Shown: one piece after another, positions 51,751 through 62,892 of the stretch
How the letters are laid out: every line of letters begins with the position of its first letter
How positions within the stretch are numbered: the first letter of the stretch is position 1
Source of the DNA: Salmonella enterica subsp. arizonae
Lineage (GTDB): Bacteria; Pseudomonadota; Gammaproteobacteria; Enterobacterales; Enterobacteriaceae
Reading direction: 5' to 3'
Assembly (NCBI RefSeq): GCF_008692845.1
Contig: NZ_VXJW01000002.1
Span: 434,001 to 498,000, forward strand
Length of the DNA: 64,000 nt
The notes under the pieces: generated by a model
Database searches by the model: none
Told to the model about the DNA's origin: nothing
Seen by the model: the letters and a program-made list of their open reading frames with translations, nothing else
Program-made: the position numbers and the translations under genes

Positions 51751-52662
51751 ATGCTGTGGTTCAAAAATTTAATGGTTTATCGTCTTAGCCGCGATATCGC
51801 ATTGCGCGCCGAAGAGATGGAGAAACAGCTCGCCTCAATGACGTTTACCCCATGCGGTAGCCAGGATATGGCCAAAATGGGCTGGGTTCCGCCGATGGGC
51901 TCTCACAGCGATGCGTTAACGCACACCGCCAATGGCCAAATTATTATTTGCGCGCGCAAAGAAGAGAAAATTCTGCCATCGCCGGTAATTAAACAGGCGC
52001 TGGAAGCGAAAATCCAGAAACTGGAAGCCGATCAGGGACGCAAGCTGAAGAAGACGGAAAAAGACTCCCTGAAGGATGAAGTACTGCACTCGTTGCTGCC
52101 GCGCGCGTTTAGCCGCTTCAGCCAGACGATGATGTGGATTGATACCGTTAACGGCCTGATTATGGTTGACTGCTCCAGCGCGAAAAAAGCGGAAGATACG
52201 CTGGCGCTGCTGCGTAAAAGTCTCGGCTCGCTACCGGTCGTCCCGCTGGCGCTGGAAAACCCGATTGAATTGACGCTCACAGAGTGGGTGCGTTCCGGTA
52301 CGGTCGCCCAGGGCTTCCAGTTGCTGGATGAAGCCGAATTGAAAGCGATGCTGGAAGATGGCGGCGTGATCCGGGCGAAAAAGCAGGATCTGGTCAGCGA
52401 CGAGATCGCCGTTCATATTGAAGCGGGTAAAGTGGTAACGAAGCTGGCGCTCGACTGGCAACAGCGCATTCAGTTCGTGATGTGCGACGACGGCTCTATT
52501 AAGCGTCTGAAATTCTGCGATGAACTGCGCGATCAGAATGAAGATATCGACCGGGAAGACTTTGCCCTGCGTTTTGACGCGGACTTTATCCTGATGACCG
52601 GCGAGCTAGCGGCGCTGGTTCAAAGCCTGGTGGAAGGATTAGGCGGCGAAGCGCAACGCTAA
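51751..52662 (+). CDS. rdgC: RdgC, recombination-associated protein
   Basis: Ring-shaped dimer that binds duplex DNA without sequence preference and limits RecA activity; needed in strains lacking other replication-recombination functions. The start [19 protein letters not shown] at 51751 gives 303 residues as in E. coli; 24 upstream in-frame codons are not conserved. A hairpin follows the stop. It is divergent from mak and convergent with ppnP. Confidence 0.97.
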   Translation: MLWFKNLMVYRLSRDIALRAEEMEKQLASMTFTPCGSQDMAKMGWVPPMGSHSDALTHTANGQIIICARKEEKILPSPVIKQALEAKIQKLEADQGRKLKKTEKDSLKDEVLHSLLPRAFSRFSQTMMWIDTVNGLIMVDCSSAKKAEDTLALLRKSLGSLPVVPLALENPIELTLTEWVRSGTVAQGFQLLDEAELKAMLEDGGVIRAKKQDLVSDEIAVHIEAGKVVTKLALDWQQRIQFVMCDDGSIKRLKFCDELRDQNEDIDREDFALRFDADFILMTGELAALVQSLVEGLGGEAQR

Positions 52663-52667
52663 TAAGA

Positions 52668-52694
52668 GAGCCCCTCTCTGTCGAAGAGGGGACT
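52668..52694. terminator. Hairpin between rdgC and ppnP
   Basis: CCCCTCT (52671-52677) and AGAGGGG (52685-52691) pair around a 7-base loop, with flanking GAG/CTC extension. It lies between two convergent genes and could serve both, though the T-tract is poor on either strand. Confidence 0.6.
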
Positions 52695-52699
52695 CATCC

Positions 52700-53044
<345 letters not shown>

Positions 53045-53054
53045 TCACGTGAAA

Positions 53055-53732
53055 TTAAACAAGCAGTTCTGAAGCCAACCGCGCAATCAAAACATTAGAG
53101 AGTAAAACCGGCACATCCAACGCCTGCTGTAAGATATCCCGATGACGCTGATGAAAGCCCAGACAATCAAGCATAATAACATCCGCGCCTTGATCCAGTA
53201 GCGCCTGCCCGGCATCAATTAACTGTTGCTCAGAACCGTGAACCGGATTCGCCAGTGAATAAACCGGCGGTTTTTGTAATACCTGCCATTTTTTTTCCTG
53301 CGCCGCCAGAAGCTCTGCAACTGGCACAATAACGCCGACCTGATGCCCATCCACAATAGAGGCGACAAGCGGTGGAATTATACGCAACGGTTCAAGCAAA
53401 ATAGTATTGCGGGCAGCCATGCTTTTAATCACGGCGGTGCTCATCAGTATAATGACATCATAACCCTGGTTATCCAGCACCTCGACAACGCTTTGCAAGT
53501 CTCGCTCTACTTTCTGGCGGGAAACATGAGCTATCTGGTTATCATTCAACAATGTCAGAAGCGGATCGTCGCCAGGCTCTACGGCGTAATCCGCCATAAC
53601 GTCTTCCCGGCTCATTTTTCCCAGCAGGCTGTGATGGGTGATGTGTTGTTCGTCGATGTATTCCGTCAGAAGCGGTAACACTTCGCTCATTGGCACAACG
53701 CCGATTGTGAGGATTGCCAACGACGCACTCAT
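53055..53732 (-). CDS. aroM: AroM, protein of unknown function
   Basis: Conserved protein of 225 residues named because it lies in the aroL gene group and is regulated by TyrR in E. coli; no enzyme activity is assigned. The sequence has Asp/Glu racemase-like alternation, with [16 protein letters not shown] at the start and the conserved cysteine in [16 protein letters not shown]. It lies 251 bases downstream of yaiA on the same strand. Confidence 0.93.
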   Translation of the reverse strand: MSASLAILTIGVVPMSEVLPLLTEYIDEQHITHHSLLGKMSREDVMADYAVEPGDDPLLTLLNDNQIAHVSRQKVERDLQSVVEVLDNQGYDVIILMSTAVIKSMAARNTILLEPLRIIPPLVASIVDGHQVGVIVPVAELLAAQEKKWQVLQKPPVYSLANPVHGSEQQLIDAGQALLDQGADVIMLDCLGFHQRHRDILQQALDVPVLLSNVLIARLASELLV

Positions 53733-53983
53733 TTTTACTCCACCTTCTTAACTTCGTCGTAATTCCCAGGCAAATATTTACACGACCACCGCGCTACCTG
53801 CCCTACAAATCTCAAAAAGCGTAGCAGCAGATGAGCAACGTATTGTGTAAAGATTCCAAATAATTCCAGTACTATATTGTTATCGCTTAATTTACGGTTT
53901 TAGTTGTTAGTATAAATGTTTCAAAAATGTGATGGAGATACAATTTAAGGGTACTCAGAATCCCTTCCGAGTCATTCATGCGG

Positions 53984-54747
<764 letters not shown>

Positions 54748-54816
54748 AGCAAGCGTTCCCCCGGGAGCTGCGCATACGCAGGATTTGATATCAGCAATGT
54801 TGTAATCATATCACCA

Positions 54817-54927
54817 AACTAGTACAACGCGGATACGTAAATAATAATTTACATAAAGATACTAACTTCACGATATTAGTACTATAACAAGAATTACGAA
54901 TGAATGAAGTGTAAAATTTTCATTACA
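54817..54927 (-). promoter_or_regulatory. TyrR boxes and TrpR half-site upstream of aroL
   Basis: Two sequences fit the TyrR palindrome TGTAAA-N6-TTTACA: CGTAAATAATAATTTACA (54836-54853) and TGTAAAATTTTCATTACA (54910-54927), with one mismatch each. AACTAGTAC (54817-54825) matches one arm of the trp operator. The arrangement agrees with TyrR plus TrpR control known for aroL in E. coli. Confidence 0.8.
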
Positions 54928-54931
54928 AGAT

Positions 54932-55374
54932 TTATTTTTTACGCTGAATTTCCAGCCACCACTTATCCAACTCAGCGGCAAAATGTTGACGATCACGCGG
55001 CGAGAGACTGTTTGGTCCCCCCGTTTGTACGCCGCTGGCGCGTAGCGTGTCCATAAAGTCACGCATCGTCAGACGTTCGCGAATCGTGGCTTCGCTATAG
55101 CGTTCTCCACGAGGATTAAGCGCCGCGGCGCCTCTTTCCAGTACTTCAGCCGCCAAAGGGATATCCGCAGTAATAACCAGATCGCCCGTTTCGCATTGAC
55201 GCACGATTTCATTATCAGCCACGTCGAATCCGGCGGCTACGCGAAGCGTGCGGATAAAACGCGAAGGCGGCACGCGCAAAGCCTGATTTGCAACCAGAAT
55301 AAGCGGTAGCTGCATCCGCTCGGCGGCACGATACAAAAATTCGGACACGCATCCGCATCCACCCAGATAGTCAT
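54932..55374 (-). pseudogene. yaiI: yaiI (UPF0178), frameshifted near its start
   Basis: In E. coli YaiI is a 152-residue protein of the UPF0178/DUF188 family, with [12 protein letters not shown] at the start and ILYRAAERM about five residues later. Here ATG 55374 opens with [12 protein letters not shown], but the DNA then jumps from AAT straight to TTTTGTATCG, losing 13 bases relative to the E. coli spacing (measured to the Leu of ILYR). The downstream frame ([10 protein letters not shown] to WWLEIQRKK) is therefore out of register with the start. A GTG at 55348 could reopen it but without the Asp-rich DADACP motif. Otherwise the downstream part is undamaged, which suggests a recent loss. 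Confidence 0.88.
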
Positions 55375-55513
55375 AATGTCTCCCTTACGGTATACAATCG
55401 TTTATTGTCTCGCGCTTTTGTCTTTCGTCAAAGTGCTGTTTCTCCTTCTGCCCGTTTTCAATCCGCGTTAAGCTACTCCTTCCCCATAACACACAAACAT
55501 AGGGAGTGACGAG

Positions 55514-56323
55514 ATGGAGAAGAAAATCGGTTTTATTGGCTGCGGTAATATGGGCAAAGCTATTCTTGGCGGGCTCATTGCCAGCGGTCAGGTGCTTCCC
55601 GGTCAAATCTGGGTCTACACCCCCTCCCCCGATAAAGTTGCCGCCCTGCATGACCAGTACGGCATTAATGCGGCACAAAACGCGCAGGAAGTCGCTCAGA
55701 TCGCGGATATCGTTTTCGGCGCGGTAAAACCGGGCATTATGGTAAAAGTGCTGAGTGAAATTTCCTCCAGCCTGAACAAAGACTCTCTGGTGGTCTCTAT
55801 TGCCGCAGGCGTAACGCTTGATCAGCTTGCGCGTGCGCTGGGGCACGACCGTAAAATTATTCGCGCCATGCCGAATACGCCATCGCTGGTCAACGCCGGG
55901 ATGACCTCCGTCACACCCAATGCGCTGGTAACGCCGGAAGATACAGCTGATGTACTGAATATTTTCCGCTGTTTTGGCGAGGCGGAAGTGATTGCTGAGC
56001 CAATGATCCATCCGGTGGTTGGCGTGAGCGGCTCTTCTCCAGCCTATGTCTTTATGTTTATCGAGGCGATGGCGGACGCCGCTGTTCTGGGCGGTATGCC
56101 TCGCGCTCAGGCTTATAAATTCGCCGCGCAGGCCGTCATGGGAACGGCAAAAATGGTACTCGAAACCGGAAAACATCCCGGCGAACTGAAAGATATGGTA
56201 TGTTCGCCTGGCGGAACGACGATTGAAGCAGTACGCGTTCTGGAAGAACGTGGGTTCCGCGCCGCGGTAATAGAAGCGATGACGAAGTGTATGGAGAAAT
56301 CAGAGGCGCTCAGTAAATCCTGA
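55514..56323 (+). CDS. proC: Pyrroline-5-carboxylate reductase
   Basis: Last step of proline synthesis, NADPH-dependent. The 269 residues begin MEKKIGFIGCGNMGKAIL with the Rossmann motif GCGNMG; GSSPAYVFMFIEAMADA and the conserved SPGGTTIEAVRVLEE are present. Divergent from yaiI and convergent with the adrA pseudogene. Confidence 0.98.
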   Translation: MEKKIGFIGCGNMGKAILGGLIASGQVLPGQIWVYTPSPDKVAALHDQYGINAAQNAQEVAQIADIVFGAVKPGIMVKVLSEISSSLNKDSLVVSIAAGVTLDQLARALGHDRKIIRAMPNTPSLVNAGMTSVTPNALVTPEDTADVLNIFRCFGEAEVIAEPMIHPVVGVSGSSPAYVFMFIEAMADAAVLGGMPRAQAYKFAAQAVMGTAKMVLETGKHPGELKDMVCSPGGTTIEAVRVLEERGFRAAVIEAMTKCMEKSEALSKS

Positions 56324-56337
56324 GGCCCGGCTGGACG

Positions 56338-57434
56338 TCATGCCGCCACTTCGGTGCGGTTACGTCCGGCATTCTTTGCTTTATAAAGCGCCATATCTGC
56401 AGACTTTAGCCATCCCCGATAATAACCGATTTGTGGCGTTAACGGCGCCACGCCTACGCTGATACGTAGCATTACCTGTGGAGCGCCCGGCAAGCGTAAT
56501 GTATTCAACCGCTCATGCACGCGCGACAGGGCAGTAATCGCGCTATTTGCCGACGTTCCGCACATAATCACCGCAAACTCGTCGCCACCGAAGCGCCCAA
56601 TAATATCTCTCCCACGTAACGTTATCTGTAATTGACGCGTCAGGGCGATAATAGTCTCATCCCCAATACCATGCCCCAGGTATCGTTAATGCTCTTAAAA
56701 TGATCGATATCGATAATCAGCAATGTCGCCTCCTGATAGTGGCGTCGGCAGTGATCGGATTCATTACGTAATAAAATTTCCCTATGCCGTCGGTTATAGA
56801 CGCCGGTCATGCCATCCCGCGAGCTCATATCCTGCAATCGTCGCTTATGCTCCGCTAATTTAATGGCTGTCTGATAACTTGCTCAAGCAAACAGGAGCGG
56901 ATACAGCACAATAACAGGCAAAGAGAGCGTGACTTCCAGCGACGAGCTTCGCATAGCGATGGGTAGCCCGGTAAGCTGTAACGTCGCCAGACATGACGCC
57001 AGAAAAAGCCCCCTTCCGGCAAAGAATAACCGCAGCCCGCCAGCGCCTATCAGATTCATGCTCATCATCCTAAACAGCGCAGCGGCAGGCAACATATTTA
57101 CGCCTATCAGCGCGATCCACATGCCAGTGAGGATCACATCCGCTTTCAGGTTATAAATTTCCTGCTGTAGCGGATCGGGTGCTTTCGTCGCCCACTGCCA
57201 GGCCAGCTGCGGCCAGACAAAAGACCAGCCGACCAGCAATAACCACCAACCTCCGGAGACGTGTTACGACACTAACACTGCGGCCACGGGTAAAAACATT
57301 CCCCCTAACCCCACGGCGCGCGGTAGCCTGATGCGCCGTGCAAAGCGCAACCCGGAACGCTGATGATCATCAGGAGGGTCTGCTGGCGCTACCGCCTCTT
57401 CAAGCGCTTTTCGGTAAAAATTTTCATCATTCAT
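56338..57434 (-). pseudogene. adrA: adrA (dgcC), diguanylate cyclase broken by two stops and a frameshift
   Basis: AdrA is the inner-membrane GGDEF enzyme that makes cyclic-di-GMP for cellulose synthesis under CsgD control. The frame starts at ATG 57434 (MNDENFYRKALEEA) and can be followed to the end (AGRNRTEVAA), but it has TAA at 57264-57266 after 56 codons, TGA at 56883-56885 replacing a Trp codon after the membrane domain, and a one-base deletion near 56672 (after NDTWG in the GGDEF domain). The RFGGDEF core is still readable downstream of that break. At least three independent lesions mean this product cannot be made whole. Confidence 0.92.
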
Positions 57435-57505
57435 TATTTTTGGGAATATTTAGAAACATTTTCCCAAATTATAAGAACAGAGCGCATGGAGGGAGTATGA
57501 GATTT

Positions 57506-57533
57506 CGGGTGAGCGTTTGTCGAGGCTCACCCG
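57506..57533 (-). terminator. Hairpin after psiF
   Basis: Perfect 9-base arms CGGGTGAGC and GCTCACCCG around a 10-base loop, just past the psiF stop. The following sequence is not T-rich, so its efficiency as terminator is unsure. Confidence 0.55.
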
Positions 57534-57539
57534 ATAGCA

Positions 57540-57860
57540 CTACGCCGCTTTTTTCAGGCAAGCGCTCATAAACTTGCTGCGGTCGTCGCCTTTCAGCGAT
57601 TGTTCCGTCGCCTGGACATTGCATTCACGCATTTTCTGCTGTTGCGGCGTCAGGCTTTTCTCACCAGGAGCTGATTTACTGTTTTTCAGACAGTCGCTAA
57701 GGTAAGTTTTACGCGCATCGCCTTTCAACGCCTTCGCTGTCGCCTGCTGATTACAGGTGGTCATGCGCTGCTGTTGCGGCGTTAACGGTTTCTCGGCAGC
57801 GCCGACTGTAGTTAAAAAGACCAGGCCAAAAAGTAAAGTTACCAGTAAAGTTATTTTCAT
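57540..57860 (-). CDS. psiF: PsiF, phosphate-starvation-inducible protein
   Basis: Secreted or periplasmic protein of unknown role. The 106 residues have a signal peptide ending VGAAEK and two copies of a Cys-containing motif: LTPQQQRMTTCNQQATAKAL and LTPQQQKMRECNVQATEQSL, with one more Cys near the end of each unit. In E. coli it follows phoA and is PhoB-controlled; here phoA is absent, as in Salmonella generally. I did not find a clear Pho box in the 354-base upstream gap. Confidence 0.94.
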   Translation of the reverse strand: MKITLLVTLLFGLVFLTTVGAAEKPLTPQQQRMTTCNQQATAKALKGDARKTYLSDCLKNSKSAPGEKSLTPQQQKMRECNVQATEQSLKGDDRSKFMSACLKKAA

Positions 57861-58214
57861 AGCACCATCCTTTTGTCAGAGTACACCCTATACATTGCCC
57901 CTTTGAGGAATATCCCAGGGACTTTATATAAGTCTGGCTGCTACTGGCAAAAATACCACCCGACAATAAAAGTATTACTTACCTTTCTCAATGTATATTT
58001 TATTGATTGACAAACCGTAGGCTCATGTGCAATTCGATTATTCATAGCCGTACCAGCATGATAGAGAAGAACAACGCACAGCATTACACTGTTATTACCA
58101 TAGCCGCTTCGTTTTTATTTTCTTCTGTTTAATACAGAGCAAAATAAAAACGAAGCGGCTATGGTTATTTCATAAAAGTAACGTTATAACAACCATGTTT
58201 TTTTTTAATTACGA
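57861..58214. other. Intergenic region between iraP and psiF, holding a long hairpin
   Basis: Where E. coli has phoA, this 354-base gap holds no gene that I can support. It contains the 24-base inverted repeat described separately (58098-58164) and presumably the psiF promoter. No phoA remnant is recognisable by eye. Confidence 0.6.
58098..58164. repeat. Very long perfect hairpin between iraP and psiF
   Basis: Two 24-base arms, beginning CCATAGCCGCTTCG on the left (58098-58121) and ending CGAAGCGGCTATGG on the right (58141-58164), are perfect inverted copies. The 19-base loop folds further (TCTGT with ACAGA). The hairpin lies 51 bases past the iraP stop. Neither side has a terminator-type T-run. 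Confidence 0.9.
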
Positions 58215-58481
58215 TTAGTGCCGGGGATGTCTCAGCAACTTTTTTACATACTGGCGCAGCAATTCCGTATCGTGATCAGGAACGCTGGCATCCGGCTTTA
58301 CGCCTTCAAGCGCCCCCTCTACCTGACGTATCAACATCTGTTGCTCGCTTTGCGCCATATTACGTAACATTGCTGTAACGATAATCTCTAACGCTTCTAC
58401 CTGAGCAACCAATTCTTTCGACTCTTCTTCTTTTTGGGCTAGCTTAAGCAACAACTCTGCTATGAGATTTTTCATGACCAT
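58215..58481 (-). CDS. iraP: IraP, anti-adaptor that stabilises RpoS
   Basis: Small protein blocking RssB so that RpoS is not degraded by ClpXP (encoded in this same window); induced by phosphate limitation in E. coli and through PhoP in Salmonella. I read the start [20 protein letters not shown] two codons into the frame, giving 86 residues; MVMKNL would be 88. The protein is helical with a coiled coil (about 10-40). Confidence 0.95.
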   Translation of the reverse strand: MVMKNLIAELLLKLAQKEEESKELVAQVEALEIIVTAMLRNMAQSEQQMLIRQVEGALEGVKPDASVPDHDTELLRQYVKKLLRHPRH

Positions 58482-58737
58482 ATTTCCTTATTAGTTCCAG
58501 GGTGACGTTATCACTATGAAGAACCACTGCCTAGAGGCTGAAAGTACTATTTTTATGATACAGGAAGAAATTTACACAAATAATTGTCACCATCGCCGCA
58601 GCGAAACGTTTCTCAAGCCGTAAACGAGACGATAATAAACCATCAAAAACAAATAATCACGCTATCTCATAATTTAAAGTTATACTATCTATAGAAAAAT
58701 TTCACTGCTGAAGAATATATCTTTTAATTTAAACCAT

Positions 58738-58765
58738 ATCGTAACGGCTGGAGCACCGTTACGAT
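58738..58765 (-). terminator. Hairpin after the MdtG-like gene
   Basis: Perfect 10-base arms ATCGTAACGG and CCGTTACGAT around an 8-base loop, just past the stop codon; no clear T-tract follows. Confidence 0.6.
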
Positions 58766-58771
58766 ACAAAT

Positions 58772-59983
<1,212 letters not shown>

Positions 59984-60151
59984 AAGACTCGTAACGATAA
60001 GTAGCTGAAAATACGCGCTAGCTTAGCAAGCTATCTTTTTTCTGGTGGTTCCAGAGGTGCGGTATGTCACATTTTGCTATTTTGTCTTCCTGTTCATCAT
60101 TTTTGTGAAATATCTCATATTATATAGGCGCATAGTCCAGACGTTTATACT

Positions 60152-60835
60152 TTAACGACACACGCCGTAGCCACGCATCCCAAGATGAAAATGGTTAGCA
60201 TGAGCAGCGTTATAGTCAGGTCCGAGCCCATTACCATAATAATGGCAACTGGCGTTTAACATAGCGCGCAGCCAGGGCCCCGTCTCTTCACGCTTCCAGC
60301 CTCGCAGGACGGTGATTTTCCGGCCATCCGACAGTTGAAATCCGCTGACATCCAGCGCTTCTGCGCCTGCATGTTCGCTACGGCGCGCATCCGAACGGTG
60401 ATAAATATTACGGCAGGCATAGCTGCCCAGATGTTCGATCCGGATCAGGCGGCGCTTCATCCAGGTTTCTGTTAAGGATTTTGCCTGCTGTTCGACAAAC
60501 AGCGCGGAACTCAGCGCCAATGGGCAGGAGGCTAAAAAACTACTGCTCAATTTTACCTGACCAAAATCTCTGACGCGCACTACATGGGTTAAGGGACATT
60601 CGCCAGCGCTATCCGCCACAGGTTGTGATGAAATTAATCCCTGTTGATTGGCCGCCGTCAAAAGTTGCCGGCACTGCGGCGGCGTAAGGCGCTGTAGTTT
60701 GAATGTAGTGATCCAGCCTGGCGGATCGGAAAGTTGTAGCGGAGAAAAAGGATTATAATAAGAAGGAAGGCAACAATATCCCAGCCCGCCAATGCCGCCC
60801 AACAGCACAATAATCAGAAACCCCTTACCTTTCAC
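60152..60835 (-). CDS. Extensin-like family protein
   Basis: 227-residue protein with an N-terminal hydrophobic anchor (MKGKGFLIIVLLGGIGGLGY) and an extensin-like C-terminal domain. Conserved features: RIEHLGSYACRN, the SEHAGAEALDVSGF motif with metal-ligand-type His and Asp, and the final ANHFHLGMRGYGVCR with a second HxH. Cysteines at both ends may pair. The domain resembles zinc peptidases of the M15 type, so a cell-wall role is possible but untested. Close upstream of ddlA (divergent), which also concerns the cell wall. Confidence 0.85.
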   Translation of the reverse strand: MKGKGFLIIVLLGGIGGLGYCCLPSYYNPFSPLQLSDPPGWITTFKLQRLTPPQCRQLLTAANQQGLISSQPVADSAGECPLTHVVRVRDFGQVKLSSSFLASCPLALSSALFVEQQAKSLTETWMKRRLIRIEHLGSYACRNIYHRSDARRSEHAGAEALDVSGFQLSDGRKITVLRGWKREETGPWLRAMLNASCHYYGNGLGPDYNAAHANHFHLGMRGYGVCR

Positions 60836-60942
60836 GCGGCCTCCGTTCTCACATCCCTTAAAGATTATGGCAGAAGCCCGCGAAACCCGCGTTTTGTCGT
60901 GGTAATGTATACGCTTTGCATTCGATGGAATGGGTTTTTAAG

Positions 60943-62037
60943 ATGGCGAAATTGCGGGTAGGAATAGTATTTGGCGGCAAATCGGCGGAACATGAAGTGT
61001 CTTTGCAATCAGCGAAAAATATCGTTGATGCGATCGATAAAACCCGCTTCGACGTCGTGCTGTTAGGGATAGATAAGGCGGGGCAATGGCATGTTAACGA
61101 TGCGGAAAATTATTTGCAGAATGCAGACGATCCGGCACATATCGCGCTACGTCCTTCGGCAATCAGTCTGGCACAGGTGCCTGGCAAACACGAACAGCAA
61201 TTGATTAACGCCCAGAACGGGCAGCCGCTACCGACGATAGATGTAATTTTTCCTATCGTCCACGGTACGCTGGGTGAAGACGGCTCATTGCAAGGGATGC
61301 TGCGCGTCGCAAACTTACCGTTTGTCGGTTCAGACGTTTTGAGCTCTGCGGCCTGCATGGATAAAGACGTTGCCAAACGGCTGCTGCGCGATGCAGGACT
61401 AAATATCGCCCCGTTTATTACTCTCACCCGAGCGAACCGCCACGCGTTTAGCTTTGCCGAGATGGAATCCCGCCTGGGACTGCCGCTGTTTGTTAAGCCC
61501 GCCAATCAGGGCTCTTCGGTCGGCGTAAGTAAAGTCGCTAACGAAGCGCAATACCTGCAGGCGGTCGCGCTGGCCTTTGAATTCGATCATAAAGTAGTCG
61601 TGGAACAAGGGATCAAAGGGCGCGAGATCGAATGCGCCGTATTAGGTAACGATAGCCCGCAGGCCAGTACCTGCGGCGAAATCGTACTGAATAGCGAATT
61701 TTACGCCTACGATACCAAGTATATTGATGATAATGGCGCACAAGTTGTCGTGCCTGCGCAGATCCCTTCCGGGGTGAATGACAAGATCCGCGCAATCGCG
61801 ATTCAGGCCTATCAGACGCTGGGTTGCGCGGGCATGGCTCGTGTCGATGTCTTTTTAACGCCAGAGAATGAGGTAGTGATTAACGAGATTAATACGCTGC
61901 CAGGTTTTACCAATATCAGTATGTATCCAAAACTCTGGCAGGCGAGTGGCCTGGGCTATACCGATTTGATCAGCCGCCTGATTGAGCTGGCGCTGGAACG
62001 CCATGCGGCGGATAACGCCTTAAAAACCACGATGTAA
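60943..62037 (+). CDS. ddlA: D-alanine--D-alanine ligase A
   Basis: ATP-dependent ligase making the D-Ala-D-Ala dipeptide for peptidoglycan, redundant with DdlB. The start [20 protein letters not shown] at 60943 gives 364 residues as in E. coli; the frame runs nine codons further upstream. ATP-grasp features are intact: [26 protein letters not shown], and [13 protein letters not shown] with metal-binding Asn/Glu. It is followed by a REP-type hairpin. Confidence 0.98.
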   Translation: MAKLRVGIVFGGKSAEHEVSLQSAKNIVDAIDKTRFDVVLLGIDKAGQWHVNDAENYLQNADDPAHIALRPSAISLAQVPGKHEQQLINAQNGQPLPTIDVIFPIVHGTLGEDGSLQGMLRVANLPFVGSDVLSSAACMDKDVAKRLLRDAGLNIAPFITLTRANRHAFSFAEMESRLGLPLFVKPANQGSSVGVSKVANEAQYLQAVALAFEFDHKVVVEQGIKGREIECAVLGNDSPQASTCGEIVLNSEFYAYDTKYIDDNGAQVVVPAQIPSGVNDKIRAIAIQAYQTLGCAGMARVDVFLTPENEVVINEINTLPGFTNISMYPKLWQASGLGYTDLISRLIELALERHAADNALKTTM

Positions 62038-62043
62038 TAACGC

Positions 62044-62073
62044 ACGCCCGGTAGCGCTACGTTTATCGGGCGT
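62044..62073 (+). repeat. REP-like terminator after ddlA, overlapping the yaiZ stop
   Basis: ACGCCCG (62044-62050) and CGGGCGT (62067-62073) form a stem with an 16-base loop, followed by CTTTTGCC on the plus strand. It is a REP-derived hairpin. The yaiZ stop (62063) lies inside it, so the last codons of yaiZ are encoded by repeat sequence. Confidence 0.75.
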
Positions 62074-62278
62074 CTTTTGCCTTATCATCTTCGCGCCGAC
62101 GAATGATAAGCCCCGCCAGCCAGAAGCTGATAATCCATGTTATCAGCCCAACGCCATAGGTTTGCCATCCTTTCGCCTCAAACCCCAGCAATCCCACTAC
62201 GCCGTTCAAAATAAAGATAAGGCCAATAGCAAAGGCATAGTAGTGCCAGTCACGACGAATTTTTACAGGCAAACGCAT
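62063..62278 (-). CDS. yaiZ: YaiZ, small inner-membrane protein
   Basis: 71-residue membrane protein of unknown function with two hydrophobic segments (about 11-30 and 40-60), starting MRLPVKIRRDWHYYAFAIG, which matches E. coli YaiZ. It is convergent with ddlA and its 3' end overlaps a REP hairpin, so C-terminal residues DDKAKDAR may be recent. Confidence 0.9.
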   Translation of the reverse strand: MRLPVKIRRDWHYYAFAIGLIFILNGVVGLLGFEAKGWQTYGVGLITWIISFWLAGLIIRRREDDKAKDAR

Positions 62279-62546
62279 AACGACTCCGACATGTTAACAA
62301 TAACAAAAACATATTTTTACATACTTCTTGCGGGCGAGTCTGTGGGGGATACGGAATTTCTTAAAATGTTAATTTATTTTTATTAAAGTTGCAGTTTTGT
62401 GACAAATAACAAAAATTTACGCGGTGTATACATTCCAGATGTGAAATTACCATGATTCTGATATTGACAAACGCAATGACCTGTCAGACTTCACAGTAAG
62501 CCGATGGCATAACGCCAGATCGTAGCCGATCATCCTGGAGGTCTTT

Positions 62547-62855
62547 ATGGCTGATTTCACTCTCTCAAAATCGCTGTTCAGCGGGAAACATCGAGAAACC
62601 TCCTCTGCGCCAGGAAATATTGCTTACGCCGTATTTGTACTGTTTTGCTTCTGGGCCGGGGCGCAGCTTTTAAACCTGCTGGTTCATGCGCCGGGCATCT
62701 ATGAGCATTTGATGCAGGTACAGGATACAGGTCGACCACGGGTAGAGATTGGGCTGGGCGTCGGGACGATTTTTGGCCTGGTGCCCTTCCTCACGGGCTG
62801 CCTCATTTTTGCCGTTATCGCCGCGTTTTTGCGCTGGCGTCACCGTCACCAGTAA
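62547..62855 (+). CDS. yaiY: YaiY, inner-membrane protein
   Basis: 102-residue protein with two membrane segments (about 26-46 and 72-92) and a basic tail LRWRHRHQ, of unknown function. The start [19 protein letters not shown] follows CTGGAGG. In E. coli it is a cold-shock/CRP-linked gene next to yaiW and sbmA. Monocistronic. Confidence 0.92.
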   Translation: MADFTLSKSLFSGKHRETSSAPGNIAYAVFVLFCFWAGAQLLNLLVHAPGIYEHLMQVQDTGRPRVEIGLGVGTIFGLVPFLTGCLIFAVIAAFLRWRHRHQ

Positions 62856-62892
62856 ACCTTAGCGCGCTGGCGAAAATATCCCAGCGCAAAAT

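Noticed and set aside
55385-56176. 263-codon minus-strand open frame opposite proC
   Set aside because: proC on the plus strand is complete and conserved; this frame lacks any family feature.
57861-58214. Remnant of phoA
   Set aside because: No recognisable piece of alkaline phosphatase could be read in either direction; phoA is generally absent from Salmonella.
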